Below are positions 1 to 10,300 of a stretch of DNA of 64,000 nucleotides, piece by piece. The notes under the pieces were generated by a model. The model did not search any database. It was not told the DNA's origin and saw only the letters and a program-made list of their open reading frames with translations. The stretch comes from Myxococcus llanfairpwllgwyngyllgogerychwyrndrobwllllantysiliogogogochensis (lineage in GTDB: Bacteria > Myxococcota > Myxococcia > Myxococcales > Myxococcaceae). Position numbers and translations under genes: made by a program. Position 1 is the first letter of the stretch. Every line of letters starts with the position of its first letter. The stretch is from NCBI RefSeq assembly GCF_006636215.1, contig NZ_VIFM01000017.1, positions 20,426 to 84,425 of the forward strand, written 5' to 3'.

Positions 1-2340
1 GACGACCTGGGGCAGCTCACGCAGGAGCAGTTGGGCAACGACGTGGTGACGCACCGCCGTCACGACCCCAGGGGCCGGCTGCGCTTCATCGACTCGAAGC
101 GCGGCGCCACCGCGCTCCAGGGCCTGGCCTACGAGTGGGACCTGGAGGGCAACCTCCTCAACCGCAACGACGTGCTCTCCAGGACGACGGAGGACTTCGA
201 GTACGACACCCTGGACCGGCTCAAGAAGTGGACCGTGTTCCAGAACTGCCGCCGCTCCGCCCTGGAGTACCACTACGACGACCTGGGCAACCTGCTGGAG
301 CGCCGCGTGCTGGAAGGCACCGGGACGGCGACCACCAGCACGTATACCGGCCCGGGAGCGGGGCCCCACGCGGTGAAGCAGACGCAGGCGGGAGCCTACG
401 GTTACGACGCGAACGGCAACCAGGTGAGCGCGCCGAGCCGGGCGGTGACCTACACCGCGTTCGACCTGCCCCGGCGCATCACTGGCGCGGGCCGCGAGGT
501 GAGCTTCAAGTACGACGGTGGCCAGGGGCGCGTGCTCAAGCGCAGCAGCCTGGGCGGTGTCACGACGTACGTGGGGGGCCTCTACGAGAAGCGTCAGCAG
601 GGCGGCCAGACGCAGCATGTCTTCCATGTGTCGGGCGGCCCGCGCACCGTCGCGCAGGTCGTCTGGACGGACGGCGGCGCGGACCAGACGCTGTACCTGC
701 TGGGCGACCACCTGGGCTCCACCGAGCGCGTGGTGGATGCCCTGGGCAACGTGCTCGACGGGGAGCGGATGAAGTTCGAGCCCTTTGGCGCCGGACGGAT
801 GCCGCACGCGCTGCCCGTGGCGGCGTCGGTGGGAACCAGCTCGGTGAAGAAGGGCTTCACGGGACACGAGGCCGATGACGAGTTCGGCCTGGTGAACATG
901 GGCGGGCGTATCTACGACCCGGAGACGGCGCGCTTCCTCACGCCGGACCCCTTCGTCCAGTTCCCGCATGACGGTCAGTCCTACAACCGCTACGCCTACA
1001 CGCTGAACAACCCGCTCCGGTGGACGGACCCGACGGGCTTCCAGGCGCAGGGGGATGACCTGCCGGATGGAGGCGAGACGATTGTCCGGGCGCCGCGATA
1101 CCAGCCGCCGAACCTGGAGGCGGGCGCGGGCGCGGCGGAGTGGGGGGGGCCTCCGGCGGAGCTGTCTCGTTCCGCGGACCAGAACGGCACCAGCAGCCTG
1201 GAGGCACAGCACAAGGCCCTGGTCCGGCAGCAGCCCGGCAACCTGCCGCGCTACATGGCCCAGCACGGTCTGTCCCAGCCCACGCTGGGGACGTACTACG
1301 GCACCGAGCACGAATGGCAGATGGCGCGGTTCGAGCACTACCGGCGCATGACAGGCGAGGTGGTGAAGGTCGGCCTGGAGTTCGTGGCCGTGGACCTGCT
1401 GACGCGCGGCGTGGGTCGGGTGGCGAAGTTCGCCTTCCGGGCCGCCATCGTCGACGGAGCCATGGCGCTGCGGATGGCTGGCTCCAGCACGACCTCCTAT
1501 GCCCGGGCCATCATGTTGGGCGGAGGCTGCTTCGTCGCGGGCACACCGGTGCTCGCGCTCGCGGGGCCGGTGCCCATCGAGGAGGTCCGAGAGGGAGACT
1601 GGGTCTGGGCATGGGACGAGGAGACGCAGGAGCCCGGCTGGCACCAGGTGTCACGCACCTTCGTCAAGCCGGACCGGGCCGTGCTGCTGCTGGAGCTCAT
1701 CTCCGAGGACGCCGGGTCGCTGGAGGCGCTGGGCGTCACCGCCGAGCATCCCTTCTGGGTCCAGGGCCGGGGCTGGACCCAGGCGCAGATGCTGGCGCCG
1801 GGGGACGCGCTGCAGACGGTGGCGGGCAATCCCATCCGGGTCCACTCGCTCCAGTCGCTGCCGGGGCCGGAGACCGTCTACAACTTCGAGGTCGAGCACG
1901 CGCACACCTACTTCGTGGGCGAGCTGTCCACCTGGGTTCACAACATCTCGTCGATTGCCGCCAGCCGGGTGGCCCTCAACGAGCTGCCCGAGAGCGTCCT
2001 GTACCGCATCTCCAAGGGCGGTTTCGGCAGCCCCAGGAATCCGCGCCCGCCCACGCTCGCGGAGTTCAATCCCCGAATCTACGAGCTGTCCGCCGGGGAG
2101 CTGTCGGGGCGCATCGCCACGCGACTGCACCCGACGAATGACATCCAGCGGGGGGGCATCCTGAAGATGAGCAACGACGACCTGATCATGTTCCGGCTCG
2201 ACGACCCCATCAGCGCCAGCGGGGCGAAGGGTGGATTGAGCCTGTCGGGTGGCCACCACCGGACGGAGGAAATCATCCGGCGCGTGCAGAGTGGTGAAAT
2301 GGACCCTGGAACCATGGTCAAAGTCCTGCTTCATGACTGA
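1..2340 (+). CDS. RHS-repeat polymorphic toxin with HINT domain, 5' end outside the window
   Basis: The frame is open from base 1, so only the 3' part is present. YD/RHS repeats fill the first third. The conserved RHS core (GRIYDPETARFLTPDP) lies near nt 901 and ends at DPTGF near nt 1030. A pretoxin-HINT autoprocessing domain follows at about nt 1515-1940: GGGCFVAGT with the nucleophilic Cys, an AEHPFWV block, and a terminal WVHN. After it comes a tail of about 130 residues ending in a GGHHRTEEI motif, probably the toxin. The GHHR motif recalls ParB/sulfiredoxin-fold nuclease toxins, but this is inference. RHS/HINT proteins are normally exported contact-dependent or secreted toxins cut inside the shell. 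The next gene overlaps the stop and is the likely immunity gene. Confidence 0.88.
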   Translation, partial: DDLGQLTQEQLGNDVVTHRRHDPRGRLRFIDSKRGATALQGLAYEWDLEGNLLNRNDVLSRTTEDFEYDTLDRLKKWTVFQNCRRSALEYHYDDLGNLLERRVLEGTGTATTSTYTGPGAGPHAVKQTQAGAYGYDANGNQVSAPSRAVTYTAFDLPRRITGAGREVSFKYDGGQGRVLKRSSLGGVTTYVGGLYEKRQQGGQTQHVFHVSGGPRTVAQVVWTDGGADQTLYLLGDHLGSTERVVDALGNVLDGERMKFEPFGAGRMPHALPVAASVGTSSVKKGFTGHEADDEFGLVNMGGRIYDPETARFLTPDPFVQFPHDGQSYNRYAYTLNNPLRWTDPTGFQAQGDDLPDGGETIVRAPRYQPPNLEAGAGAAEWGGPPAELSRSADQNGTSSLEAQHKALVRQQPGNLPRYMAQHGLSQPTLGTYYGTEHEWQMARFEHYRRMTGEVVKVGLEFVAVDLLTRGVGRVAKFAFRAAIVDGAMALRMAGSSTTSYARAIMLGGGCFVAGTPVLALAGPVPIEEVREGDWVWAWDEETQEPGWHQVSRTFVKPDRAVLLLELISEDAGSLEALGVTAEHPFWVQGRGWTQAQMLAPGDALQTVAGNPIRVHSLQSLPGPETVYNFEVEHAHTYFVGELSTWVHNISSIAASRVALNELPESVLYRISKGGFGSPRNPRPPTLAEFNPRIYELSAGELSGRIATRLHPTNDIQRGGILKMSNDDLIMFRLDDPISASGAKGGLSLSGGHHRTEEIIRRVQSGEMDPGTMVKVLLHD

Positions 2341-2962
2341 CCTCGCCTCACTGAAGAACGGCGCGGAGGCCGAGCTGCTGGGGGCCCGTGATTCGGGCCA
2401 CCTGGACGACCTCCGCGCGCGGATCGCTGATTGGCCGCCCGCGCTCAGGGCGGCCTATGGCCCGGTTCTGGTCGCACTGGGAAGCCCGCCCCTGTCCGAG
2501 GAAGGTGGGGTGCGGGGCCTTCCCGGGGCGTCGGAGCGCCAGGGCGCGTGCAGGTTGGCGTTGCTGGCGATGTACGTGGACACGGGCACTCCGCGCTGGT
2601 CCAGCGGGCTGCTCGACAAGGTCCTCGACGCGGTGCTCGCCGTTCCCGGGGGCACCTGCGATGACTTCCTGCTGGCGCTGTGGCGGATGTGTGACGTGCC
2701 CTCGTTTCCGCTCACCGTGGTGGGCGTCCGGTTCATCCGTGATGTCGTCCGCGCCCTGTTGATCCGGCAGCGCCGAGGGATGCCCGTCGACCTGCGGTGG
2801 CTGACGCCGCTCGGGACGGGGCTGACGCCGGCGCGGGCGTGCTTCAGCTACCTGGTGCTCGCCCTGAAGCCGGAGTGGTTCACGGATGCGCTGGAGCAGT
2901 CCTTCCGGGGCGCGGTGAAGGACCCAGAGGTCCTGGAGGAAGTCTTCCCTCCGGGGCCCTGA
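2333..2962 (+). CDS. probable immunity protein for the RHS toxin
   Basis: The product is 209 residues and starts at an ATG inside the last codons of the RHS gene, an 8-nt overlap typical of toxin-immunity coupling. No ribosome binding site is visible, so translation is probably coupled. The reading frame is open further upstream, but that part is a shadow of the toxin gene. The protein is soluble and predicted mostly helical, with no signal peptide, and I recognise no family. The immunity role rests on position alone. The alternative is an unrelated cytoplasmic helical-repeat protein. Confidence 0.6.
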   Translation: MTDLASLKNGAEAELLGARDSGHLDDLRARIADWPPALRAAYGPVLVALGSPPLSEEGGVRGLPGASERQGACRLALLAMYVDTGTPRWSSGLLDKVLDAVLAVPGGTCDDFLLALWRMCDVPSFPLTVVGVRFIRDVVRALLIRQRRGMPVDLRWLTPLGTGLTPARACFSYLVLALKPEWFTDALEQSFRGAVKDPEVLEEVFPPGP

Positions 2963-3150
2963 GGCCCTCGCGGCAGGGGGCTCCTCCACGAAGGTGCGGG
3001 ACCGTACGGCGGTGCACCCTCTCCGCGCTCTGTCCGAGGGGCCCGTCAGCGGCCCTCCCTGCCTCCCCGTGCCCGCTCGCCTGCCCGTAACGGGTGCTCG
3101 ACTTCGCCCAGGCTCCCCGAGATGATGGCCGCTCGCCCTCATCGAGCACC

Positions 3151-6100
3151 ATGGAATCCCCCAGAGCTGAAAGGCCTCGTCGGCGGTGGGCTCGAATCGT
3201 CGCGGGCGCGCTCCTGCTGCTCATCGTGCTCCCCGCGCTCGCGCTGCTCACGGCGTGGGTGGTGCTGCACAACCTCGACCGCCCCTGGGTGAAGCAGCGC
3301 CTCCTCCCCAGGGTGGAAGCGGCCACGGGGTTGCAACTGGACTACCAGACGGCCCACGTCGCCATCCTGTCGGGGCTGCGACTCGAAGGATTGGTGGTGC
3401 GGACGCCGGCGCCGTTTCAAGGCCTGGCGCCCGAGCTGCTGCGCGTCGGCACGCTGGAGGCGCGGTGGTCGCCGGGCTCGCTCCTCGGTGGGAAGACCCT
3501 GGTGGAGCGGGTGGCCCTGCGGGACGTGGCCGTCGTCCTGGTGGCTGACGACGCGGGACCCACGTCCCTCACGCTCCTGACGCAGCCCGAGGCAACCCCG
3601 GAGCCCCTGCCCACTGAAGCACCCCTCGGAACCTCCCAACAGCTCGCTTCCTTCCTGGCTTCGGCGCCTCCCGTCGCGAAGGTCGAGGTGTCGGGCGTGT
3701 CCGTGACCTATGTCCGCGTCAGGAGCGGCGAGGTCGTGGACCGTTGGTCCTTGCGCGGGCTCGCGGCCGTGCTCGACCTGAATGAGCAGGACGGAAGATG
3801 GAAGGTCTTCGCGAAGCTGGGCGAGGCCGGTGCTCCGCTGCCCCTGGAGTTGAGCCGTGAAGGCCCCGCCGCTCCCACGGGTGTGGCCGCGCTGGAGCTG
3901 GCCCTGTCGGTGGAGGCAGGGGCCGAGGCCGCTCGCGCCCAGGTGGACCTGGATGTCACGCGGCAGACCTTCGATTCACGGTTCACCGTTCGCACCCTGC
4001 TGCATGGCGCGGTGTCGGCGCGGTTCGATGCCGAGAAGCGGCACAGCATCATCGAGTTGGAGCGCACCCGACTGACCGACAGCGCGCAGGTGGAAGTCCT
4101 GGCGGTGCTGCCGGATGCGGCGGACCTGCCCGTGGTCGTGACGCGGGCCCTGGCGGATGTGGACCTCGGACGGTTGTCGCAGGCGATTCCCGCCGAGTGG
4201 CGACCCGCCACCCTCGAACGCGGCAAGGCACACCTGGATGCGCGGGACGTCACGCTGGGCGCGATGCCGACCCTGGGCACCCAGGGCAAGCTCGGGCTCG
4301 ACGTCGACGTCACCTCGCTCCGGATGGCCCAGGACGCGCTTCACGTGGCGCTCGGAGATGGACGCGTCTCCCTGGTCGCGACGCCCGATTCGAAGCAGGG
4401 GCTGTCCGCTCAACTGACCTTCGCGCTGCGGGGGCTGGCGGTCGACGGGCCCACCACGTTGCGAGTCCCGAAGGCCCAGGGCGAGCTGAAGGGACACCAA
4501 CTGCGGCCGGAGCCCTCGTCTCCGCTCATGGTCGCGGGGGACGCGACGCTGTCCGCCACGGTGGATGCGCTGGACGTCCGTGCCTCGGGTGTCCACGCGA
4601 AGGCCGAACGGATGGGCTTCCAGCTCCGAGCCCCGTTGGCCAAAGAGCCGCCCTTCGCGTTGAGCGCGGACCTGCCCGTGGGCGCGCTCCAGGTCGTCAT
4701 GGCGGATGGCCGCGAGGTGCTGAACGGCCCCGTGCACCTGAAGCTGGACGCGTCGGAGGTGTTCCCGCTGCCCGACGAGCCGGGGCGCAGCCGGGCCCGT
4801 GCCCGCGTGACGCTCGATGTCGGTGCGGTGCATGCGTCCCTGGATGCCACCAAGGGAACGGACGATGTGGCGTACACCCTGGCCCTCAAGACGCCGGACC
4901 TCGTCATCGCGCGGCCCTTCATCCCCAACGACATCGCCGCGCGTCTGGGGTGGAAGGACCTGGGCGTGGACCTGACGTCCAAGGGCACGGTGACGGCGCT
5001 CTTTTCTCCCTCGCCTCGCCTGGACCACCGGACGGAGCTGCGCGTGCAGCGGCCGGTCTGGGACGACGTGACGGCCAGCAACATCGCCCTCGTGCTCAAC
5101 TCGCGGGGAGATGCGTGGCGACACAAGGGCGAACTGGACGCGCGGGTCGAAGGGCTGCGCGCCGGTGAGCTCGAGGTGGGGACCCGGCACCAGTTCATGA
5201 CCCTGGACCTGGACCGCCGGAAGCCGGCGCTCCGGTTGGTCGTCACCAGCAAGGAAGGGCTCAAGGGCGGGGCGGATGTCGCACTGTCCTTCGACCGGAA
5301 GGCCCGTGCGCTTCGCGGCGATGTGACGGCGGACCTTCCGCCCCTGGGTCCCCTGTCAAAGCTCCTGGCCCGGTTCCATGTGCCCGCGGCGGTGGATGCC
5401 TCGAAGTTCGCGCTGAAGCTCGACGTGCACGGCACCCTGTTCGGCGTCTTCAAGGACATCACCTCCGAGGGAGAGGTGCGGCTGATGCCTCCTCCGCTGC
5501 GGGGCGTGGGCTTCGAGGGGAAGGCCGTGGTGGACGCGCTCGGCATCCGCTGGCGAGAGGATGCCCTCTCCATCAACCTTCCCGCGGCGCGCTGGGTCGT
5601 CGAGTCGCGCATCGATGGACCTCGCCGGAGCGTCCACGGCGACCTGACCGCGGAGAAGCTCACGGTCGGCCTGCGGGACCGTCGGTTCACCTTCGCGGAC
5701 CTGTCCCACGACGCCACCTTCACCTTCTCCGACCAGTGGGAGGCGGACGAAATCGAGGTGAAGCAGAACCTGAAGGCGCGCACGCTCGAGCAGAAGCCGG
5801 CGCTGCCCTATCCGGTGCAGGACCTGACGTTGTCGTTCACCGCGCGCCGCAAGGCCTCGGGCGTCATCCATGTCCCCGACCTGTTCCTGTCCAATGGTGG
5901 GACGAGCACCGAGCTCAAGGTGAGAGGCAGGCTGGACCTCAGCGAGGAGCGCCGACGCCTGGCGCTGCGGGGACAACTGTCGCAGGACCTGTCCAAGCTC
6001 GCTCAGCCCGGTCGCCTGGAGAGCAGCGGCAAGGTCGCGGTCGAGTTCCGGGTGGCGTCTCCCGACCTCGTGGCCTTCCGGACCTTCTCCAGCCTGCTGT

Positions 6101-6840
6101 TCCAGAACGTGAATGTCCGATTGCCCGAGCAGGGAATCGCCGTCGAGGCGCTCGATGGCAACGTCCCGCTCACGGAGAACTTCCAGTTCACCGAGGGCCA
6201 GGTGCGGCTCCTGGACGACATCGACGTGAACCCGTACCCGATGCTGCGGTTCGCCGACCAGCACCCCTTGCTCTCGCGCAGCGGGTTCGTGTCGGTGGCC
6301 AGCATCACCACGCCGCAGGTCTCCATCTCACCGCTGGCGGGCAACCTGGCCATCAACCAGCACGTGGTCTCCATGACCCAATTGGAGATGGGCGTGCGCG
6401 GCGGGCGCATCACCGGACAGTGGCTCCTGGACTGGCAGGGAGCGCAGTCGACGCTGGAGGCGCGCGTGCGGGCCACTGGCGTGAAGTCCTCGCACGGCGA
6501 GCCCTTCGACGGAAATGCCGCCATGGTCATCTCCGCCAAGGACCGCAGCATCAACGGCCGCGCGGAAATCCTGCGCATCGGCAACCGGCACCTGCTCGAC
6601 CTGCTCGACCTGGAGGACCCTCGCCACGTGGACCCCGCCACCAACCGGGTCCGCTATGCCTTGAGCCTGGGCTATCCGGAGCACGTGCGCGTGAGCTTCA
6701 ACCACGGCTTTGGCAGCCTGAGCATCACCATGGGCGGTCTGGCCAAGCTGCTCAGCATCAACGACATCCGGGGCATTCCGATGGGGCCCATCGTCGATCA
6801 GCTCATCAAATCCGTTCCCTCCCTGGAGGCCACGCCATGA
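3151..6840 (+). CDS. AsmA/YdbH-like envelope protein
   Basis: The product is about 1229 residues. A short basic N-terminus precedes one membrane segment (LLLLIVLPALALLTAWVVL), and the rest is a very long beta-rich periplasmic region. The start is the ATG just before the membrane anchor; a GTG 57 nt upstream is possible but adds an untypical extension. Repeating amphipathic beta strands and a C-terminal stretch (ISPLAGNLAINQHVVSMTQL) resemble the AsmA-like/YdbH domain of proteins that form hydrophobic grooves and move phospholipid to the outer membrane. The gene overlaps the next by 4 nt (ATGA). That next product looks like DUF1318/YdbL, the known partner of YdbH in enterobacteria, which supports the assignment. 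TamB-type proteins are the main alternative. Confidence 0.7.
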   Translation: MESPRAERPRRRWARIVAGALLLLIVLPALALLTAWVVLHNLDRPWVKQRLLPRVEAATGLQLDYQTAHVAILSGLRLEGLVVRTPAPFQGLAPELLRVGTLEARWSPGSLLGGKTLVERVALRDVAVVLVADDAGPTSLTLLTQPEATPEPLPTEAPLGTSQQLASFLASAPPVAKVEVSGVSVTYVRVRSGEVVDRWSLRGLAAVLDLNEQDGRWKVFAKLGEAGAPLPLELSREGPAAPTGVAALELALSVEAGAEAARAQVDLDVTRQTFDSRFTVRTLLHGAVSARFDAEKRHSIIELERTRLTDSAQVEVLAVLPDAADLPVVVTRALADVDLGRLSQAIPAEWRPATLERGKAHLDARDVTLGAMPTLGTQGKLGLDVDVTSLRMAQDALHVALGDGRVSLVATPDSKQGLSAQLTFALRGLAVDGPTTLRVPKAQGELKGHQLRPEPSSPLMVAGDATLSATVDALDVRASGVHAKAERMGFQLRAPLAKEPPFALSADLPVGALQVVMADGREVLNGPVHLKLDASEVFPLPDEPGRSRARARVTLDVGAVHASLDATKGTDDVAYTLALKTPDLVIARPFIPNDIAARLGWKDLGVDLTSKGTVTALFSPSPRLDHRTELRVQRPVWDDVTASNIALVLNSRGDAWRHKGELDARVEGLRAGELEVGTRHQFMTLDLDRRKPALRLVVTSKEGLKGGADVALSFDRKARALRGDVTADLPPLGPLSKLLARFHVPAAVDASKFALKLDVHGTLFGVFKDITSEGEVRLMPPPLRGVGFEGKAVVDALGIRWREDALSINLPAARWVVESRIDGPRRSVHGDLTAEKLTVGLRDRRFTFADLSHDATFTFSDQWEADEIEVKQNLKARTLEQKPALPYPVQDLTLSFTARRKASGVIHVPDLFLSNGGTSTELKVRGRLDLSEERRRLALRGQLSQDLSKLAQPGRLESSGKVAVEFRVASPDLVAFRTFSSLLFQNVNVRLPEQGIAVEALDGNVPLTENFQFTEGQVRLLDDIDVNPYPMLRFADQHPLLSRSGFVSVASITTPQVSISPLAGNLAINQHVVSMTQLEMGVRGGRITGQWLLDWQGAQSTLEARVRATGVKSSHGEPFDGNAAMVISAKDRSINGRAEILRIGNRHLLDLLDLEDPRHVDPATNRVRYALSLGYPEHVRVSFNHGFGSLSITMGGLAKLLSINDIRGIPMGPIVDQLIKSVPSLEATP

Positions 6841-7376
6841 AACACCGCGGGTTGCTGCTGGTGGCCGCGCTGGCCGCTCCCGGGTGCATCAGCGCCCCGG
6901 AAATCGTCATGGTGGACCGCGCGACGGCGCTCGAGGAGCAGGCCTCGGGCTCGTTCAAGGACGTGGAGCAGCGGCTCGCGCGCGCGGGCATGAGTCCGAC
7001 GCCGGTGCCGCTCACGCCCAACCAACTGGAGGAGCTGGGCATCCAGCCCACGCCCCTGGTGGAGAACCTGGGCAGGACGCAGGCGGACCGCGTCGACGAG
7101 TTGCTGCGGCGCCACTGCGTGGGGGAGGGGAAGGACGGGCTCCTCGTGGACACCCGTCGTCGCTGTCAGGCGGGGCGTCTGACGTCCGACGACGTCGCGC
7201 TGATGGAGCGGGTGAACCGGTCTCGGCTCCAGCTCTGGAAGTGGATGCGGACCGTGCGCCCGGCGGTGACAGAAGAGGCGCTGCGCCAGAGCTGGCATCA
7301 GATGCACGCGGAGGGCGTGGTCTGTGGTGGCTGGGTGGAGGCCGCTGACGGTACCTGGGGAGAGAAGAAGTGCTGA
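6837..7376 (+). CDS. DUF1318/YdbL-like lipoprotein
   Basis: The product is 179 residues with a lipoprotein signal ending in AAPGC (Cys17). The mature part has a spacer (ALEEQASGSFKDVEQRLA), then a segment with GEGKDGLLVD and VNRSRLQLWKWM that matches the pattern of the YdbL/DUF1318 family (a G-x-DGYL element and a VN-x-R-x-x-x-Y/W helix). In E. coli, YdbL is periplasmic and tunes the YdbH-YnbE lipid-transport bridge. Here the protein appears membrane-anchored and carries extra Cys residues near its end. It overlaps the upstream gene by 4 nt and the downstream GTG by 7 nt, so the three are surely co-translated. Family assignment is by recognised pattern only. Confidence 0.6.
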   Translation: MKHRGLLLVAALAAPGCISAPEIVMVDRATALEEQASGSFKDVEQRLARAGMSPTPVPLTPNQLEELGIQPTPLVENLGRTQADRVDELLRRHCVGEGKDGLLVDTRRRCQAGRLTSDDVALMERVNRSRLQLWKWMRTVRPAVTEEALRQSWHQMHAEGVVCGGWVEAADGTWGEKKC

Positions 7377-10300
7377 CGCCCCAGGGGCGGTGCTTGCTGG
7401 TGCTGGCCCTGCTCGTCGCGAGCGGCGCGAGCGCGCAGGATGACGAGAACGACGGCGGTGTGCGCATGCCGACGCGGCTCACCGTGGGCGTGGGTGACCA
7501 GTTCCTCGGGCAGTTGGGGCCCGATGAGAACACGTTGATCTTCGCGTCCAACCGCAACATCGCGACCGAGCTCTACACGCAAGACCTGGAGAAGGGCCGC
7601 GAGCGCCGCCTCTTCGACGAAGGCGCCGAGGTGACGTGGCCGCGCGTCAGCCCCGACGGGAAACAGCTGCTCTACATCTCGTTCCGGAATCAGGCCGGCG
7701 GCCAGTTGTGTGTGCGGGATTTGCCCGGCACGGAGGAGCGCCGCTGCCTCGACGAAGAGGCCAACGCGCTGCAGGCGGAGTGGATTGATTCGTCACACAT
7801 CGCGCTGGTGAGCCGCGCCACCATCCAGGGAGACCTGCGGTTGTCGCGGGTGGAGCTGGGGCGCGAGTGGAGCGTGAAGACGCTGCTCGAGCGCAACCTG
7901 ACCAGCCCCACGCTCACGCCCGATGGGCGCTGGCTGGTGTATGTCCCCGTCGAGCGCTCCGTGACGCAGGTGGGCCCTGGCTTCGCCGCGCGCGCCGCCA
8001 CCCACCTGGAGGCGCTGCGGTTGGACGTCCCAGGCGCGACTCCCATCGCGATGGACCTGGACCTGCCGGGACAGACCGGGCAGCCGGTGTTCTCGCGCGA
8101 TGGGCGCTTCCTGTACGTGGTGCAGTTCTTCACCGACTCCACCGGGGATGGGATGATTGATGCCAGCGACACCGGGGTGCTGTTCCGGGTGCCGTTCGAG
8201 GTGGAGCGCGATGACGCGCCCGCGCTGGCCGCCGCCGCCAGTCCGACCCAGCTCACCAGCGCGTCCTGGAACTGCCAGTACCCCGCGCCCGCGTCCGCGT
8301 CCCTCATCGCGACCTGTTCACGCGCGCAGTCGCTGGATGTGTATCAACTGCCACTGGATGGGCAGGTCCCCAGCACATGGGATGTGCCTCAGCTCAACGA
8401 GGAGCTGAAGATGGTCGGCAGGCGCGCCGACCAGCTCCTGCTCTACCGCCACCGCCTGTTGCTCGAGGCCCGGCCCAAGGTGCGCCGTTTGTTGATGATG
8501 CGCTTGAGCCGGCTCCATCTGGACTCCGAGGACTTTGGCGCGGCGGAGTTCTACGCCGACCAGATGCGGCGGGTGAGTGACCCCGCCACCACGGGCCTGG
8601 AGGAGCCGCTGCGAATCCTCATCGACCATCGGCGCGCGCTGAAGGAGCGCGAGCGCGGTCGCATGGTGGAGGAGCTGAGCGACGCGGAACGCAAACGCAT
8701 GGCCGCGCTGGCGCCAGCCGTCGCGCCCAGTCCGCCCACCGAGGTCCTCCAGCACGTCGTGCGCAGTGAGCTGGCGGAGTCCGCGGGGGACTTCTCGCTG
8801 GCCCGTCAGGAGCTGGAGTCGGCCCAGGCGCGGATTGTCGACACCACGCCCCGCGGGGTGCTGGAGGCCTGGTACGCCCAGGCGGACGCGCTGTACCGCA
8901 AGCTCGATGACCGGGAGGCCCTGGTCGAAGCGGGACGCCGGCTCTCCATGCACAAGGTCTTCCCGGCGGATGACCAGCTGGACTTCGCGCGCGCCGCCGT
9001 CAGCGCCCTGTACCGGGGGCGCCCCTATGCGGAGGCGGATGCCGCCATGGCCCAGGCCCTGGCCTCCGCCCCGGCTGGCTCCGCCTACGCGTTCGCCCTG
9101 GAGCTGGGGCGACACGTCAACGCGGTGCACGACGAGCGGCCTCCTCGCCCCGTGCGGGATGCGTTGATGGCGTTCTATCGCCAGCAGCAGGACCCCTTGC
9201 GCCGACGCGCGGTGGTGCAGGATGCGGTCGAGCGTGCGTCGGGGCTCGGCGCGGACGGCGTGCTGGAGGCCCTGGCGACGGTGTACGTCGACGACGCCCC
9301 TCCCGGCACCGAGGAGCGTCGCCGGGCCGAGCGGCTGTTCCGCCGCGCGCTGATGGGCCGCGCCTATCGCCGGTTGGCGAGGCAGCGAAAGGACGAGGCC
9401 CGCGCCGACTTCGACCTCGTGACGAAGCGGACGGGCTTTCTGGAGAGCGCTGTCGAATCGGTGAGCTTGCGCCTGCGCGCCGACGTCAGCCCCGAGGTCG
9501 TGGAGAAGGAGGTCACCACCACGTCCCCAAGCATGGCCAGGCCGCTCACGCACTTCGTGAAGGCCTACGTCATGGCGCGCCAGCTCCCCAAGCTGGATGA
9601 CAAGGCCCACTCCCTGGCGGTGAAGGCGGCCGTGCAGGAGCTGCGCATGGCGTGGCCGGAGCTCAAGAACCAGCGCGCGGTGCAGGCCCTCCTGGGAGCC
9701 ATTCACCACGAGGACTTCCTGCGCAGCCGCGCCCCCGCCGCCGCCGAGCGCGCCAACCGGCACTACATGGTCGCCCTGGACCTGATGCGCAACAACGTCC
9801 GCTACAAGGCGATGATTCTCGGGGCGTTGGGGATGCTGCACACCCAGGTGGGCAACTACCACATCGCCCTGGGCTACCTCGACCAGCGGGACAAGCTGCC
9901 CTACGTGGACAACTGGGCGGGGCTGGCCGTCTCCCTGGCGCGGGCGCGAGTGCTCCTGCATGTCGGGCGTGACGAGGAGGCCGCGAAGGCGGCGGACCAG
10001 GCCCTGGCCATGGTGGATGCCACCCCGAGGCTGGCCCGGTTCACCCCGCTCGCGGTGGACCGCGCGGCGCTCTACAACCTCGCTGCTGGCAAGTTCGAGC
10101 GTGCGTTGGCGCTCTATGACCGAGAGCTGCCCATCGTTGAAGCGAGCCCTCGTGACGAGGAGGGGCTGCGCAACCGGCTGGTGGTGAGGCTGGCCCGCTG
10201 CGCCTCGTCGCTGGGGATGGGACAGCCCGAGCGGACGTTGGCGGACCTGGACCAGGTGGAGCGCGACCTGTCAGCTCCGGAGGTGAGGGCCTCGCTGAAG

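Noticed and set aside
8318..9961. 547-codon minus-strand frame
   Set aside because: Shadow of the propeller/TPR gene with random-like composition.
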